A DNA stretch of 64,000 nt. It comes from Pseudomonas helleri. Lineage in GTDB: Bacteria; Pseudomonadota; Gammaproteobacteria; Pseudomonadales; Pseudomonadaceae. Position numbers and translations under genes: made by a program. The notes beneath the pieces were generated by a model. The model saw only the letters and a list, made by a program, of their open reading frames with translations, was not told the DNA's origin and did no database searches. Position 1 is the first letter of the stretch; each line of letters opens with the position of its first letter. Of this stretch, positions 44,572 through 54,095 are shown in pieces. The DNA lies in assembly GCF_001043025.1 (NCBI RefSeq), contig NZ_JYLD01000004.1, positions 248,001 through 312,000 on the forward strand. The letters are read 5' to 3'.

Positions 44572-45926
44572 TGCGGCGTCTGTCACTGAGCACTCGCCTG
44601 GCCCTGCTGTTTGCCGGCTGCACGGCGGTTGTCTCGTTGTTTGCCGGAGTGCTGTTTGGCCGCGCCAGCGAGATGCACTTCGTCGAGCTTGATCAACAAC
44701 TGATGGAAAGCCGCCTCGCGGTCTTGCGCAGCACGCTGCATGGCGTGGACTCCCTCGACACGTTCAAGCAACGCTTGCCGGTACTGCTGCAAGACCTCAG
44801 CCATCAGCCCGACCTGGCGGTGCGAGTGCGCGGCCCGGACGGGCGCACATGGTTTGACAGCTCGACGCGCTTGCCGCTAGAACTGCCTACACAGCCGTGG
44901 CTGGGCAGCCTGCAGATCAATGGCACCGATTACCGGGTCCTCAACCCTCGCACTGACAGCCCTGATGCGCCGCAACTGACGTTATTGCTCGACATCACCC
45001 ATCACCAGCACTTTCTGCAACGCATGCAGCACTTGATCTGGATGACGGTCGGGCTTTCGGCGCTGGCCACCGCCCTGCTCGGCGCCTGGGCGGCCCGTAG
45101 CGGCTTGCGCCCGCTGCGCCGCATGAGCGCGATTGCTGGCAGCGTGTCAGCAGACTCGCTGAATGCACGCCTGCCCCACGCACAGATGCCGCCCGAACTG
45201 GCGGAGCTGGCCATCGCCTTCAACGCCATGCTGGAACGGCTGGATGACTCTTTTCAGCGCCTGTCGGCGTTCTCCGCCGACATTGCCCATGAACTGCGCA
45301 CGCCGCTGTCCAACGTGCTGACGCACACCCAAGTCACCCTGACCCGGCCGCGAGACATTGAAGCTTACAAAGAAGCGCTGCACAGCAACCTTGAAGAGCT
45401 GCAATGGATGGCCCAGTTGGTCAACGACATGCTGTACCTGGCCAAAGCCGACCATGGCTTGCTGACCCCGCGCCGCGAGCCCCTGGAGCTGGCCAATGAG
45501 GTGGATTCGCTGCTGGAGTTTTATGCGCTGCTGGCCGAAGAGTCACAGATCGAACTGACCCGCGAAGGCTATGCCCAGATCGCCGGAGACCGCAGCATGT
45601 TGAGGCGCGCCCTTTCCAACCTGCTGGATAACGCGTTGCGTTACACACCGACTGGTGGGGCGATCAAGGTGGTGATCAGCGAAGCGGCGACTGCTGTGCG
45701 CATCAGCCTGTCCAACACCGGCCCCGGAATCAGTGCCGATTTGTTACCGCGCTTGTTTGACCGTTTTTACCGGGCCGACCCGGCGCGCAGCGAAGGCAGT
45801 AGCGAACATGCAGGGTTGGGGCTGGCCATCACCCAATCGATCATTCGCGCCCATGGCGGGCAGATCAGGTGTGAATCGCAGGAAGGCTGGACACAGTTTG
45901 TGATTGAGTTGCCACGCAACACCTGA
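44571..45926 (+). CDS. copS: Copper sensor histidine kinase (CusS/CopS-like)
   Basis: A 451-residue kinase. Two membrane spans (about 9-29 and 155-177) enclose a periplasmic domain of about 125 residues; HAMP follows, then the H-box FSADIAHELRTPLSNVLTH (about 233-251), N-box LSNLLDNALRYTPTGG, G2 HAGLGLAITQSI. The arrangement and coupling with the CopR-type gene support copper or silver sensing; exact metal ligands in the periplasmic domain are not evident. Confidence 0.9.
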   Translation: MRRLSLSTRLALLFAGCTAVVSLFAGVLFGRASEMHFVELDQQLMESRLAVLRSTLHGVDSLDTFKQRLPVLLQDLSHQPDLAVRVRGPDGRTWFDSSTRLPLELPTQPWLGSLQINGTDYRVLNPRTDSPDAPQLTLLLDITHHQHFLQRMQHLIWMTVGLSALATALLGAWAARSGLRPLRRMSAIAGSVSADSLNARLPHAQMPPELAELAIAFNAMLERLDDSFQRLSAFSADIAHELRTPLSNVLTHTQVTLTRPRDIEAYKEALHSNLEELQWMAQLVNDMLYLAKADHGLLTPRREPLELANEVDSLLEFYALLAEESQIELTREGYAQIAGDRSMLRRALSNLLDNALRYTPTGGAIKVVISEAATAVRISLSNTGPGISADLLPRLFDRFYRADPARSEGSSEHAGLGLAITQSIIRAHGGQIRCESQEGWTQFVIELPRNT

Positions 45927-45934
45927 CCCACCCT

Positions 45935-45999
45935 GTAGGAGCGAGCTCGTCTCGCGATCTTTTGATCTTTAAAAGATCGCGAGGCAAGCTCGCTCCTAC
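45935..45999. repeat. REP-type inverted repeat, copy 7
   Basis: Full arms with variations in the left arm (GAGCTCGTCTCG). Between the convergent copS and lolE. Confidence 0.95.
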
Positions 46000-46001
46000 A
46001 A

Positions 46002-47246
46002 TCAGGAATACCGCAACGCGTGTGCAGGCTCGATTTTGGCCGCGCGGTAGGCCGGGTACAACGTCGCCAAAAAGCTCAACAAAAACCCCGCGCCGCAGAT
46101 CAACGCGACGTCGCCACCTTGCAGCTCTGACGGCAGGTTGCTGACGAAGTACACGTCCGAGCTGAAAATATGCTGTCCGGAAATCCGCTCGATCCAGCCC
46201 ACCAATTCGCTGACGTTCAAGGCAGCAATCACGCCCAGTACACCGCCGATCAAGGTGCCGACGATGCCGATCACGGTACCCTGCACCATGAAAATCGCCA
46301 TGATCTGACGTGGTGTCGCGCCGATGGTGCGCAAGATCGCGATGTCCGCGCCCTTGTCGTTCACCACCATGATCAAGGTGGCGATGATGTTGAACGCCGC
46401 CACGGCGACAATCATCAGCAGCAACAGGCCGATCATGGTTTTTTCCATTTTCATGGCGCTGAACAGGCTGCCCTGGGTATGGGTCCAGTCATCGGCCTTG
46501 TAGTCCGCGCCCAGCCCGGCAGCAATTTGCTGCGACACTTTAGGCGCTGCATACAAGTCTTTAACAGCAAGGCGTACGCTCTGCACCTGATTAGGCTGCC
46601 AATGCTGGATGGTCGCAGCATCGGCCATGTTGACCAGGCCCATCGAACCATCCAGCTCAGCGCCGACCTTGAAGATGCCGACCACGTTCAGACGCTGCAA
46701 GCGTGGAGTAATCCCGCCAGGCGCGGTACTGGCTTCGGGCACGATCAAGGTGATCTTGTCACCCACGCTCAAGCGAAAACGCCGCGCCGTGATATCCCCC
46801 AGTACAACACCGAACTCGCCCGGCTTAAGGTCTTCAAGCTTGCCCTGCACGATGTGCTTGGCGACGATGGACACCTGCCCTTCCAATGCCGGATCCACAC
46901 CGCTGATCTGGATCGGTTGCATCGAGCCTTTGTACGACAACATGCCGTCCATCTCGGTAAACGGCACAGCCGCCGTGACTTCCGGATTTTTCATCGCCGC
47001 GTCGGCCACCGGGCGCCAGTCATCAATCGGCTTGACGCCGACGATGGTTGCGTGCGGCACCATGCCGAGGATGCGGTTACTCATTTCGCGCTGAAAACCG
47101 TTCATCACCGACAACACCACGATCATCGCCAGCACGCCCAGGGCGAGGCCGATCATCGAGGTCATGGAGATAAACGAAACAAAACGATTGCGGCGCTTGG
47201 CGCGGGTATAGCGCGTGCCGATAAAAATCGATAACGGTCTGAACAT
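46002..47246 (-). CDS. lolE: Lipoprotein-releasing permease LolE
   Basis: A 414-residue inner-membrane protein of the LolCDE exporter that extracts outer-membrane lipoproteins. It has one N-terminal and three C-terminal spans ([50 protein letters not shown]..., [20 protein letters not shown]) and a roughly 220-residue periplasmic domain. A strong hairpin precedes it. The assignment E rather than C is by gene order. Confidence 0.9.
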   Translation of the reverse strand: MFRPLSIFIGTRYTRAKRRNRFVSFISMTSMIGLALGVLAMIVVLSVMNGFQREMSNRILGMVPHATIVGVKPIDDWRPVADAAMKNPEVTAAVPFTEMDGMLSYKGSMQPIQISGVDPALEGQVSIVAKHIVQGKLEDLKPGEFGVVLGDITARRFRLSVGDKITLIVPEASTAPGGITPRLQRLNVVGIFKVGAELDGSMGLVNMADAATIQHWQPNQVQSVRLAVKDLYAAPKVSQQIAAGLGADYKADDWTHTQGSLFSAMKMEKTMIGLLLLMIVAVAAFNIIATLIMVVNDKGADIAILRTIGATPRQIMAIFMVQGTVIGIVGTLIGGVLGVIAALNVSELVGWIERISGQHIFSSDVYFVSNLPSELQGGDVALICGAGFLLSFLATLYPAYRAAKIEPAHALRYS

Positions 47247-47261
47247 TCGCGGGCACCGTAT

Positions 47262-47301
47262 AAAAATAAAAGGCCCGACGCCGTGATTCAGCGTCGGGCT
47301 T
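47262..47301 (-). terminator. Intrinsic terminator between lolD and lolE
   Basis: On the minus strand AAGCCCGACGC - loop - GCGTCGGGC is followed by CTTTTATTTTTATAC. It lies within the 61-base gap between the lolD stop and lolE start. Confidence 0.8.
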
Positions 47302-47307
47302 GGCCGA

Positions 47308-47991
47308 TCAAATCGCGGTCAGGCGACCTTCTTGAAGGTGCAACACGCGATCCATCTGCCGGGCCAGGTTCATGTCGTGGGTCACCACCAGGAACGCGGT
47401 GCGCATCGAGGTGCTGAGTTCCAGCATCAAATCCTGAATGCCTTGGGCGGTGTGCGAGTCGAGGTTACCGGTGGGCTCGTCGAGCATCACCAGCCCCGGC
47501 TTGTTCACCAGTGCACGGGCAATTGCCACACGCTGACGTTCACCACCGGACAGCTCGGCGGGCTTGTGCTCCAGCCGATGGCCCAGGCCAACACGAGTCA
47601 GCAACGCTGTGGCACGCTCGCGCGCCTCCGGGATCGGGGTTTTGCCGATCAACAGCGGCATGCACACGTTCTCAAGTGCGGTGAACTCCGGCAGCAAGTG
47701 GTGGAACTGGTACACAAAGCCCAGCGAGCGGTTACGCAGCAGGCCACGGGCCTTTTCGCCCAGTGCCGACAACTCTTCGCCCGCCAGCCACACGCTACCG
47801 GTGGTCGGGGTATCGAGGCCGCCGAGCAGGTTCAGCAAAGTACTTTTACCCGAGCCCGAAGTACCGACAATCGCCACGCGCTCACCCGGGTGCAGCTCTA
47901 ACTGCAAGCCCGATAACACCACCACCGACTCCGGGCCTTCCTCGTAGGCCTTGCCCAGGTCGCGGCAACTCAACACTGCTTGATCTTTCAT
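47308..47991 (-). CDS. lolD: Lipoprotein-releasing ATPase LolD
   Basis: A 227-residue ABC ATPase; start at 47991 gives the family length and begins 7 bases after the lolC stop. Walker [10 protein letters not shown] (about 42-50), signature [15 protein letters not shown] (about 145-159), Walker [13 protein letters not shown] (about 164-175), switch His in LVVTHD. Powers LolC/LolE. Confidence 0.95.
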   Translation of the reverse strand: MKDQAVLSCRDLGKAYEEGPESVVVLSGLQLELHPGERVAIVGTSGSGKSTLLNLLGGLDTPTTGSVWLAGEELSALGEKARGLLRNRSLGFVYQFHHLLPEFTALENVCMPLLIGKTPIPEARERATALLTRVGLGHRLEHKPAELSGGERQRVAIARALVNKPGLVMLDEPTGNLDSHTAQGIQDLMLELSTSMRTAFLVVTHDMNLARQMDRVLHLQEGRLTAI

Positions 47992-47998
47992 GCCCAAC

Positions 47999-49246
47999 TC
48001 ACTCATAACGAAGCGCCTGCGCAGGCTGGGTGCGCGCAGCACGCCAGGCCGGGTACAAGGTCGCGAGGAAACTCAGAACCAACGCCGCACCGCACACCAT
48101 CAACACATCCTGCGCCTGCAATTGCGACGGCAGGTAGTCGATGAAGTACACGTCAGCATTGAGAAACTTGTGGCCGATCAAGCCTTCGAGGGCCGAGATC
48201 GCAGCGCTTACATTCAGCGCGGCAAGGATGCCCACCACCGCGCCGATGGCCGTGCCGACCACGCCAATCACCGTGCCCTGCACCATAAAGATGGCCATGA
48301 TGGTGCCCGGTGTCGCGCCCAAGGTACGCAGAATGGCGATATCGCCTTTCTTGTCATTGACCACCATCACCAGCGTGGAAATGATGTTGAACGCCGCCAC
48401 GGCCACGATCAGCAACAGCAGCAGGCCGATCATGGCTTTTTCCATGCGGATGGCCTGGTACAGGTTGCCGTGGGTACGGGTCCAGTCACGGGCGTAATAG
48501 CTGTCACCCAAATGCTGGGCGATTTCCCATGCGCCGCGCGGGGCCTCGAACAAATCACCGAACTTGAGGCGCAAGCCCTGCACCTGATCAGGCTTCCAGC
48601 GCTGCATGCGCGCCAGATCCTGCAAATTGGTCAGGCCGAGATAGCCGTCGATCTCGCCCGCGCCAACATGGAAAATGCCCTGCACGGTGAAGCGCTTCAT
48701 ACGCGGAAACATGCCGGCCGGGGTCACGGACACTTCCGGGGCCACGAATGTCAGCTTGTCGCCCACACCCACGCCCAGCGCCTTGGCGGCCTTGTCACCA
48801 ATAATGATGCCGAAGCTGCCGGGCGTCAGGGAGTCGAGCTGCCCCTCCTGCATGAAGTGATCGATGATCGAGACCTTGCGCTCCTGCACCGGATCGATGG
48901 CATTAAGCAGGACTTTCTGCACATTGCCATCGTGGGTCAGCAACCCCTGCATCTGGGTAAACGGCGCAACCGCCTCCACTTTCGGGTTCTGCTGAACCTT
49001 GGCGGCCAGGCTTTGCCAGTCTGTGATCGGTTGATCACCTACAATGGTCGCGTGGGGCACCATGCCCAGCACGCGGGTGCGCATCTCATGATCGAAGCCG
49101 TTCATCACCGAGAGCACGACAATCATCACGACCACGCCAAGGGCGAGCCCGATCATTGAAGTCAGGGAAATGAACGACACAAAATGATTGCGACGCTTTG
49201 CACGGGTATAACGCGTGCCAATAAATACGAAGAGAGGTCTGAACAT
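47999..49246 (-). CDS. lolC: Lipoprotein-releasing permease LolC
   Basis: A 415-residue paralogue of LolE with the same 1+3 membrane topology ([55 protein letters not shown]). First gene of the lol operon; in LolCDE this subunit recruits LolA through its periplasmic hook. C versus E is assigned by position. Confidence 0.9.
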   Translation of the reverse strand: MFRPLFVFIGTRYTRAKRRNHFVSFISLTSMIGLALGVVVMIVVLSVMNGFDHEMRTRVLGMVPHATIVGDQPITDWQSLAAKVQQNPKVEAVAPFTQMQGLLTHDGNVQKVLLNAIDPVQERKVSIIDHFMQEGQLDSLTPGSFGIIIGDKAAKALGVGVGDKLTFVAPEVSVTPAGMFPRMKRFTVQGIFHVGAGEIDGYLGLTNLQDLARMQRWKPDQVQGLRLKFGDLFEAPRGAWEIAQHLGDSYYARDWTRTHGNLYQAIRMEKAMIGLLLLLIVAVAAFNIISTLVMVVNDKKGDIAILRTLGATPGTIMAIFMVQGTVIGVVGTAIGAVVGILAALNVSAAISALEGLIGHKFLNADVYFIDYLPSQLQAQDVLMVCGAALVLSFLATLYPAWRAARTQPAQALRYE

Positions 49247-49340
49247 GTCGGGGCTTGTTCTGGGGAAAAGAAGGCGTCCTTGTGGCGGGGCCTGATAAGC
49301 AGCTTTACACTCTGACCACAGCCGCCATCATGGGTTCGCC

Positions 49341-49925
49341 ATGTCGACATTAGATGAAGCAAATCGCCGCGAATACTACCGTATCGAGGATGTGATCGCA
49401 CTGGAAATCACCCCACTGTCGGCCGCCGAGGTCGACAGCGGTAAAGTGTTGCAGGATGCATCCCCGCTCTTCAATTTGCTCAGTGAATTGCACCTCAGCG
49501 AATTCGAGTCCCAACACCTGTTGCGCCAGATCAGCGAGCGCGACCGCACGCTGTCCAACTACCTTAAAACCCTGAACAAACGCGTCGATCTGCTCAGCCA
49601 GATCGTCGCGCAAACCGTGCTGGGTAAAGTCGGCGAACTGCAGCCGGTCATCCTGTCCGAAGGCGGTATCGACTTTCACCACCCGCAGGCGTACCCGGTT
49701 GATAGCCATGTATCAGTCAAGCTGGTGCTGATGCCGCAAGCCTTGGGGTTGTTGCTGCGCGCCCGGGTCGTTGAATGCCGGGCCGACGCCGGGCGTTATT
49801 GGATTACTACAGAATTTGAAGCTCTGAGCGAAACCCAGCGCCAATTGCTGGCACGCCATATTTTGCAAAAACAGGCTCAGGCACGGCGCCTGGCACGCGA
49901 CTTAGACGATCCAACGACCGAGTAA
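49341..49925 (+). CDS. PilZ-like domain protein
   Basis: A 194-residue protein. The start NRREYYRIEDVIALEI resembles the PilZ RxxxR entry, and a later LSEGGIDF resembles the DxSxxGxxF motif but with Ile in place of the Asp/Asn two residues before Ser. A helical middle (about 40-95) and a C-terminal helix rich in Arg/Gln follow. Divergent from lolC. It may be a c-di-GMP receptor or a degenerate, non-binding PilZ protein. Confidence 0.75.
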   Translation: MSTLDEANRREYYRIEDVIALEITPLSAAEVDSGKVLQDASPLFNLLSELHLSEFESQHLLRQISERDRTLSNYLKTLNKRVDLLSQIVAQTVLGKVGELQPVILSEGGIDFHHPQAYPVDSHVSVKLVLMPQALGLLLRARVVECRADAGRYWITTEFEALSETQRQLLARHILQKQAQARRLARDLDDPTTE

Positions 49926-49977
49926 GCCTTCAACGGGCTCTCTGTAGACGCAGTGAATGCTGCATAAAGGAGCAATT

Positions 49978-50700
49978 GTGACCCTGATTTATGGCCATCG
50001 CGGCGCCAAAGGCGAAGCACCGGAAAACACCCTTGCCAGCTTTGAGCAATGCCTCAAGCACGGCGTCCGTCGTTGCGAACTGGATTTGCACTTGTCCAAA
50101 GATGGCGAGTTGATGGTGATCCACGACCCGACCCTCAAACGCACTACCGACCGACGCGGCAAGGTGATTGAACAGACCGCTGCCGACCTGGTGACCTATG
50201 ACGCGCGCAAAGGTGGCCCGGGCTGGGTACATCCGTGCCCGATCCCGCGTCTGGAAGAACTGTTTGAAAAGTGCAACTTTGAGCACTGGCAACTGGAAGT
50301 CAAAAGCGCCTCGCGCACCCGCGCTGCCACCACCGTGCTGGCGATCCGCGAAATGGCTGAACGCCATGGCCTGATGGACAAAGTCACCGTCACCTCCAGC
50401 TCGCGGGAAGTGCTCAAGGCCGCACTGGAACTGACCCCGGACCTGTCACGCGGCCTGGTAGCCGAGTACGCCTGGCTCGACCCGCTGAAGGTCGCCCAGA
50501 ATTACGGATGCGAGATGCTGGCCTTGAACTGGACACTCTGCACGCCTGAACGTCTGGCCAAGGCTCAGCGCCAGGGTTTGCATGTGTCGGTGTGGACAGT
50601 CAACGAGCCTGCGCTGATGCGCAGACTCGCTGATTTCGGCGTCGACAGCCTGATTACAGACTTTCCCGGTTTGGCCACTGCCACCCTTGGGAATGGCTGA
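49978..50700 (+). CDS. Glycerophosphodiester phosphodiesterase
   Basis: A 240-residue TIM-barrel enzyme; GTG start at 49978 with AAAGGAG 7 bases upstream, and no signal peptide, so a cytoplasmic UgpQ-type enzyme. Catalytic HRGAKGEAPENTLASF (His 8 region), metal ligands in CELDLHLSKDG (about 39-49), second catalytic His in MVIHDPTLKRTTD (about 54). Releases glycerol-3-phosphate from deacylated phospholipids. Confidence 0.92.
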   Translation: MTLIYGHRGAKGEAPENTLASFEQCLKHGVRRCELDLHLSKDGELMVIHDPTLKRTTDRRGKVIEQTAADLVTYDARKGGPGWVHPCPIPRLEELFEKCNFEHWQLEVKSASRTRAATTVLAIREMAERHGLMDKVTVTSSSREVLKAALELTPDLSRGLVAEYAWLDPLKVAQNYGCEMLALNWTLCTPERLAKAQRQGLHVSVWTVNEPALMRRLADFGVDSLITDFPGLATATLGNG

Positions 50701-50742
50701 AATCGGTCTCCCCGGCCGGCTCAGGCCACCGGCCGGAGCCAC

Positions 50743-52137
50743 TTAAAAAAGCCGGTTGAGGCCATCGTAAGCGGCTACCCGATAGGCTTCGGCCATGGTC
50801 GGATAGTTGAACGTGGTGTTCACGAAGTACTTCAGGGTGTTCAGTTCGCCCGGCTGGTTCATGATCGCCTGGCCGATGTGTACGATCTCTGAAGCCTGAT
50901 AACCGAAGCAGTGAACGCCCAGCACTTCAAGGGTTTCGCGATGGAACAGGATTTTCAGCATGCCCTGAGGCTCGCCGGCAATCTGTGCACGCGCCATGCT
51001 CTTGAAGAACGCCTTGCCCACTTCGTACGGTACTTTGGCCTGGGTCAGCTCCTGCTCGTTCTTGCCGATCGAGCTGATCTCCGGAATGGTGTAAATACCG
51101 GTCGGTACGTCATTGACGAAGCGCCAGCTGCCATTGTCGACAATGCTGCCGGCGGCTGAGCGGCCCTGGTCGTGAGCCGCACTGGCCAGGCTTGGCCAGC
51201 CGATCACATCGCCTGCGGCGTAGATGTTCGGCACGTCGGTGCGGTAGTTTTCGTCCACATGCACCTGGCCACGGCCATTGGCCTTGAGGCCGACGTTTTC
51301 CAGGCCCAGTTGATCGGTGTTGCCGGTACGGCCGTTGCACCAGAGCAAGGCGTCTGCCTTGATCTTTTTGCCGGATTTAAGGTGCAGGATCACGCCGTTT
51401 TCAACGCCTTCAACACGCTCGTACTCTTCATTGTGGCGAACAGTGACGTTGTTGTTGCTGAAGTGGTAACTCAGCGCCTGGGAAATTTCGGCGTCGAGGA
51501 AGCTCAGCAATTGCCCACGGTTGTCGACCAGCTCAACCAATACACCCAAGCCGCTGAAGATCGACGCGTATTCGCAACCGATCACGCCAGCGCCGTAAAT
51601 GATCAACTTACGCGGGGTGTGGCCCAGGCTGAGGATGGTGTCGCTATCGTAGATACGCGAGTGGGTGAAATCGATATCGGCCGGGCGATAAGGACGCGAG
51701 CCGGTAGCGATAATGATTTGCTTGGCAATCAGGGTTTCAACCACGCCGTTGGGGCACACCACCTGAATGGACTGTTCGTCGTTGAAGCTGCCAGTACCGA
51801 AGAACAGGTCAACGCGGTTGCGCGCGTAGTAACCGGTGCGCGAAGCCACTTGCTTGGAAATGACTTTTTCAGCGCTTTTAAGCACGTCCGGGAACGAGAA
51901 CCAACGCGGCTCACCAATGGCCCGGAACATCGGATTGGTGTTGAACTGCATGATCTGGCGAACCGAGTGACGCAAGGCTTTGGACGGGATAGTGCCCAAG
52001 TGCGTGCAGTTGCCGCCGACCTGACGCCGGCTGTCGACCATTGCTACCTTGCGCCCTGCTTTAGCGGCGTTCATTGCCGCGCCTTCTCCTGCAGGGCCAG
52101 AGCCCAGTACCACTACATCGTAGTTGTAGACAGCCAT
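50743..52137 (-). CDS. sthA: Soluble pyridine nucleotide transhydrogenase
   Basis: A 464-residue flavoprotein that balances NADH and NADPH. FAD motif [20 protein letters not shown] (about 8-27); the position of the disulfide in related reductases reads [15 protein letters not shown], with only one Cys, as in SthA proteins. NAD domain [18 protein letters not shown] (about 180-197). C-terminal dimer domain ends [20 protein letters not shown]. Length equals the known enzyme. Confidence 0.96.
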   Translation of the reverse strand: MAVYNYDVVVLGSGPAGEGAAMNAAKAGRKVAMVDSRRQVGGNCTHLGTIPSKALRHSVRQIMQFNTNPMFRAIGEPRWFSFPDVLKSAEKVISKQVASRTGYYARNRVDLFFGTGSFNDEQSIQVVCPNGVVETLIAKQIIIATGSRPYRPADIDFTHSRIYDSDTILSLGHTPRKLIIYGAGVIGCEYASIFSGLGVLVELVDNRGQLLSFLDAEISQALSYHFSNNNVTVRHNEEYERVEGVENGVILHLKSGKKIKADALLWCNGRTGNTDQLGLENVGLKANGRGQVHVDENYRTDVPNIYAAGDVIGWPSLASAAHDQGRSAAGSIVDNGSWRFVNDVPTGIYTIPEISSIGKNEQELTQAKVPYEVGKAFFKSMARAQIAGEPQGMLKILFHRETLEVLGVHCFGYQASEIVHIGQAIMNQPGELNTLKYFVNTTFNYPTMAEAYRVAAYDGLNRLF

Positions 52138-52660
52138 GCGTACTCCTCAGAACAGGCCGTGGCACCGCTTTGGGCACCTACGGCTAAATCATGTCGCGGC
52201 CAGCGCCATGAAGGATCAAAACGTGGGGCACAGTCTATAGAAGCCTGACCGCGGCGAACATTAACCCTTGGTCTTGTCGTAGGCTAATTTTGTCTGCACT
52301 ACATCACTGTTTGCATTTCACCCTCATGTCAGCCTCGCCAAAAGCAGCCCTCGCTGTAAAACGCGAAAGCTGTGATGCACGTAATGTTGCGTTCATCTTG
52401 CGCGCCAAAAATCATCAAAAGACCAAAATCCGCCGGAGCATCTCGCTCACCCTGCCAGGATTAATCAAAAAAAATCGCCAGCCTTTGCGGGCCCCTAGCC
52501 CTTGAATCCGACGCGCAACAGCAACAAAAGTTGCCTGGACGGCCTGATACACATATCGTTACAAAACTGTTTTGTACAACGGCGTGCGCCTTGATCTTGC
52601 AGTGTGGACAAGCAACAAACATGGATTACGCATAAAACAGATAACAGCGGGTGATTTCTG
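52138..52660. other. Divergent intergenic region sthA / MFS carrier
   Basis: 523 bases holding both promoters. Short frames on either strand (for example 52290-52505) lack recognisable content. No hairpin of note. Confidence 0.5.
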
Positions 52661-53944
52661 ATGGCCTCCAGTACAGGCAAAGGCAAAGCGATTTTTCGCG
52701 TTGTCAGCGGCAACTTTCTCGAAATGTTCGACTTCATGGTCTTTGGCTTTTACGCCACGGCCATTGCCAAAACCTTCTTCCCCAGCGACAGCGCTTTCGC
52801 ATCCTTAATGCTTGCCCTGGCGACCTTCGGCGCCGGTTTCCTGATGCGTCCATTGGGCGCTATTTTTCTGGGCGCCTACATCGACCGCCACGGCCGTCGT
52901 AAAGGTTTGATCATTACTCTGGCCCTGATGGCCATGGGCACCGTACTGATTGCCTGCGTACCGGGTTATGCCACCCTGGGCGTCGCGGCACCGCTGCTGG
53001 TGCTGCTTGGCCGTCTGTTGCAAGGTTTCTCGGCGGGCGTGGAGCTGGGCGGCGTATCGGTGTACCTGGCGGAAATCGCCACACCGGGCCGTAAAGGCTT
53101 CTTCGTGAGCTGGCAGTCCGCGAGCCAACAGGCTGCGGTGGTTTTCGCAGGCTTGATGGGCGTTGGTTTGAACCACTGGTTGAGTCCGGAAGACATGGGC
53201 GACTGGGGCTGGCGGATTCCGTTTTTGATCGGCTGCATGATCGTGCCGGTGATCTTTGTCATCCGTAAGTCCATGGAAGAAACACCGGAGTTCGAAGCCC
53301 GCAAACATCGCCCTACCCTGCGCGAAATCATCACCTCCATCGGTCAGAACTTTGGCCTGGTACTGGGCGGTATGGCGCTGGTGGTCATGACCACTGTGTC
53401 TTTCTACCTGATCACCGCCTACACCCCTACCTTTGGCAAAACCGAGCTGCACCTGTCGGATCTTGAAGCGTTGCTGGTGACCGTCTGTATTGGCCTGTCG
53501 AACTTCATCTGGCTGCCGATCATGGGCGCACTGTCTGACAAAATCGGTCGCCGACCGCTGCTGCTGGGCGCAACCACTCTCGCCATCCTCACCGCCTACC
53601 CGGCCTTGTCCTGGCTGGTGGCCAACCCGAGCTTCAGCCACTTGCTGATCGTGGAGTTGTGGTTGTCGTTCCTGTACGGCTCGTACAACGGTGCGATGGT
53701 GGTTGCCCTGACCGAAATCATGCCCGCAGAAGTGCGCACCACAGGCTTCTCACTGGCTTACAGCCTGGCAACCGCGACCTTCGGTGGCTTTACCCCGGCC
53801 GCGTGCACCTACTTGATCCACGCCCTGGACAACAAGGCAGCGCCCGGCCTGTGGCTCACCGGTGCCGCCGTATTGGGCCTGATTGCCACCGTGGCGCTGT
53901 TTCGCGGTAATAAGCATCAGTTGCGCGTAGCGCAAGCGGCTTAA
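52661..53944 (+). CDS. MFS carrier of the metabolite:H+ symporter type (citrate/tricarballylate-like)
   Basis: A 427-residue, 12-span transporter. MHS-family markers: [20 protein letters not shown] (about 18-37), [20 protein letters not shown] (about 65-84), [20 protein letters not shown] (about 117-136) and [13 protein letters not shown] in the second half. Closest to citrate, tricarballylate and related acid:proton symporters. No enzyme gene is adjacent to fix the substrate. Confidence 0.88.
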   Translation: MASSTGKGKAIFRVVSGNFLEMFDFMVFGFYATAIAKTFFPSDSAFASLMLALATFGAGFLMRPLGAIFLGAYIDRHGRRKGLIITLALMAMGTVLIACVPGYATLGVAAPLLVLLGRLLQGFSAGVELGGVSVYLAEIATPGRKGFFVSWQSASQQAAVVFAGLMGVGLNHWLSPEDMGDWGWRIPFLIGCMIVPVIFVIRKSMEETPEFEARKHRPTLREIITSIGQNFGLVLGGMALVVMTTVSFYLITAYTPTFGKTELHLSDLEALLVTVCIGLSNFIWLPIMGALSDKIGRRPLLLGATTLAILTAYPALSWLVANPSFSHLLIVELWLSFLYGSYNGAMVVALTEIMPAEVRTTGFSLAYSLATATFGGFTPAACTYLIHALDNKAAPGLWLTGAAVLGLIATVALFRGNKHQLRVAQAA

Positions 53945-53962
53945 GCGGACCTGCGCCTATCT

Positions 53963-54028
53963 GTAGGAGCGAGCTTGCCTCGCGATCTTTTGATCGTTTA
54001 AAAGATCGCGAGACAAGCTCGCTCCTAC
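53963..54028. repeat. REP-type inverted repeat, copy 8
   Basis: Full-length unit between the MFS gene and the gap terminator; one mismatch between arms (AGACAAGC). Confidence 0.95.
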
Positions 54029-54049
54029 AGGTTTTTAAATGCCGCACAC

Positions 54050-54080
54050 AAAAACGCCCCGAACCAGTCGGGGCGTTTTT
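54050..54080. terminator. Bidirectional intrinsic terminator
   Basis: AAAAACGCCCCGA - CCAG - TCGGGGCGTTTTT: strong stem with A/T tracts on both sides, serving the minus-strand GAPDH gene and probably the plus-strand MFS gene. Confidence 0.9.
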
Positions 54081-54095
54081 AGTTGCAACGAGTGC

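Noticed and set aside
50743..52137. Loss of the redox disulfide in the SthA flavoprotein as a mutation
   Set aside because: Soluble transhydrogenases normally lack the CxxxxC pair, so this is expected.
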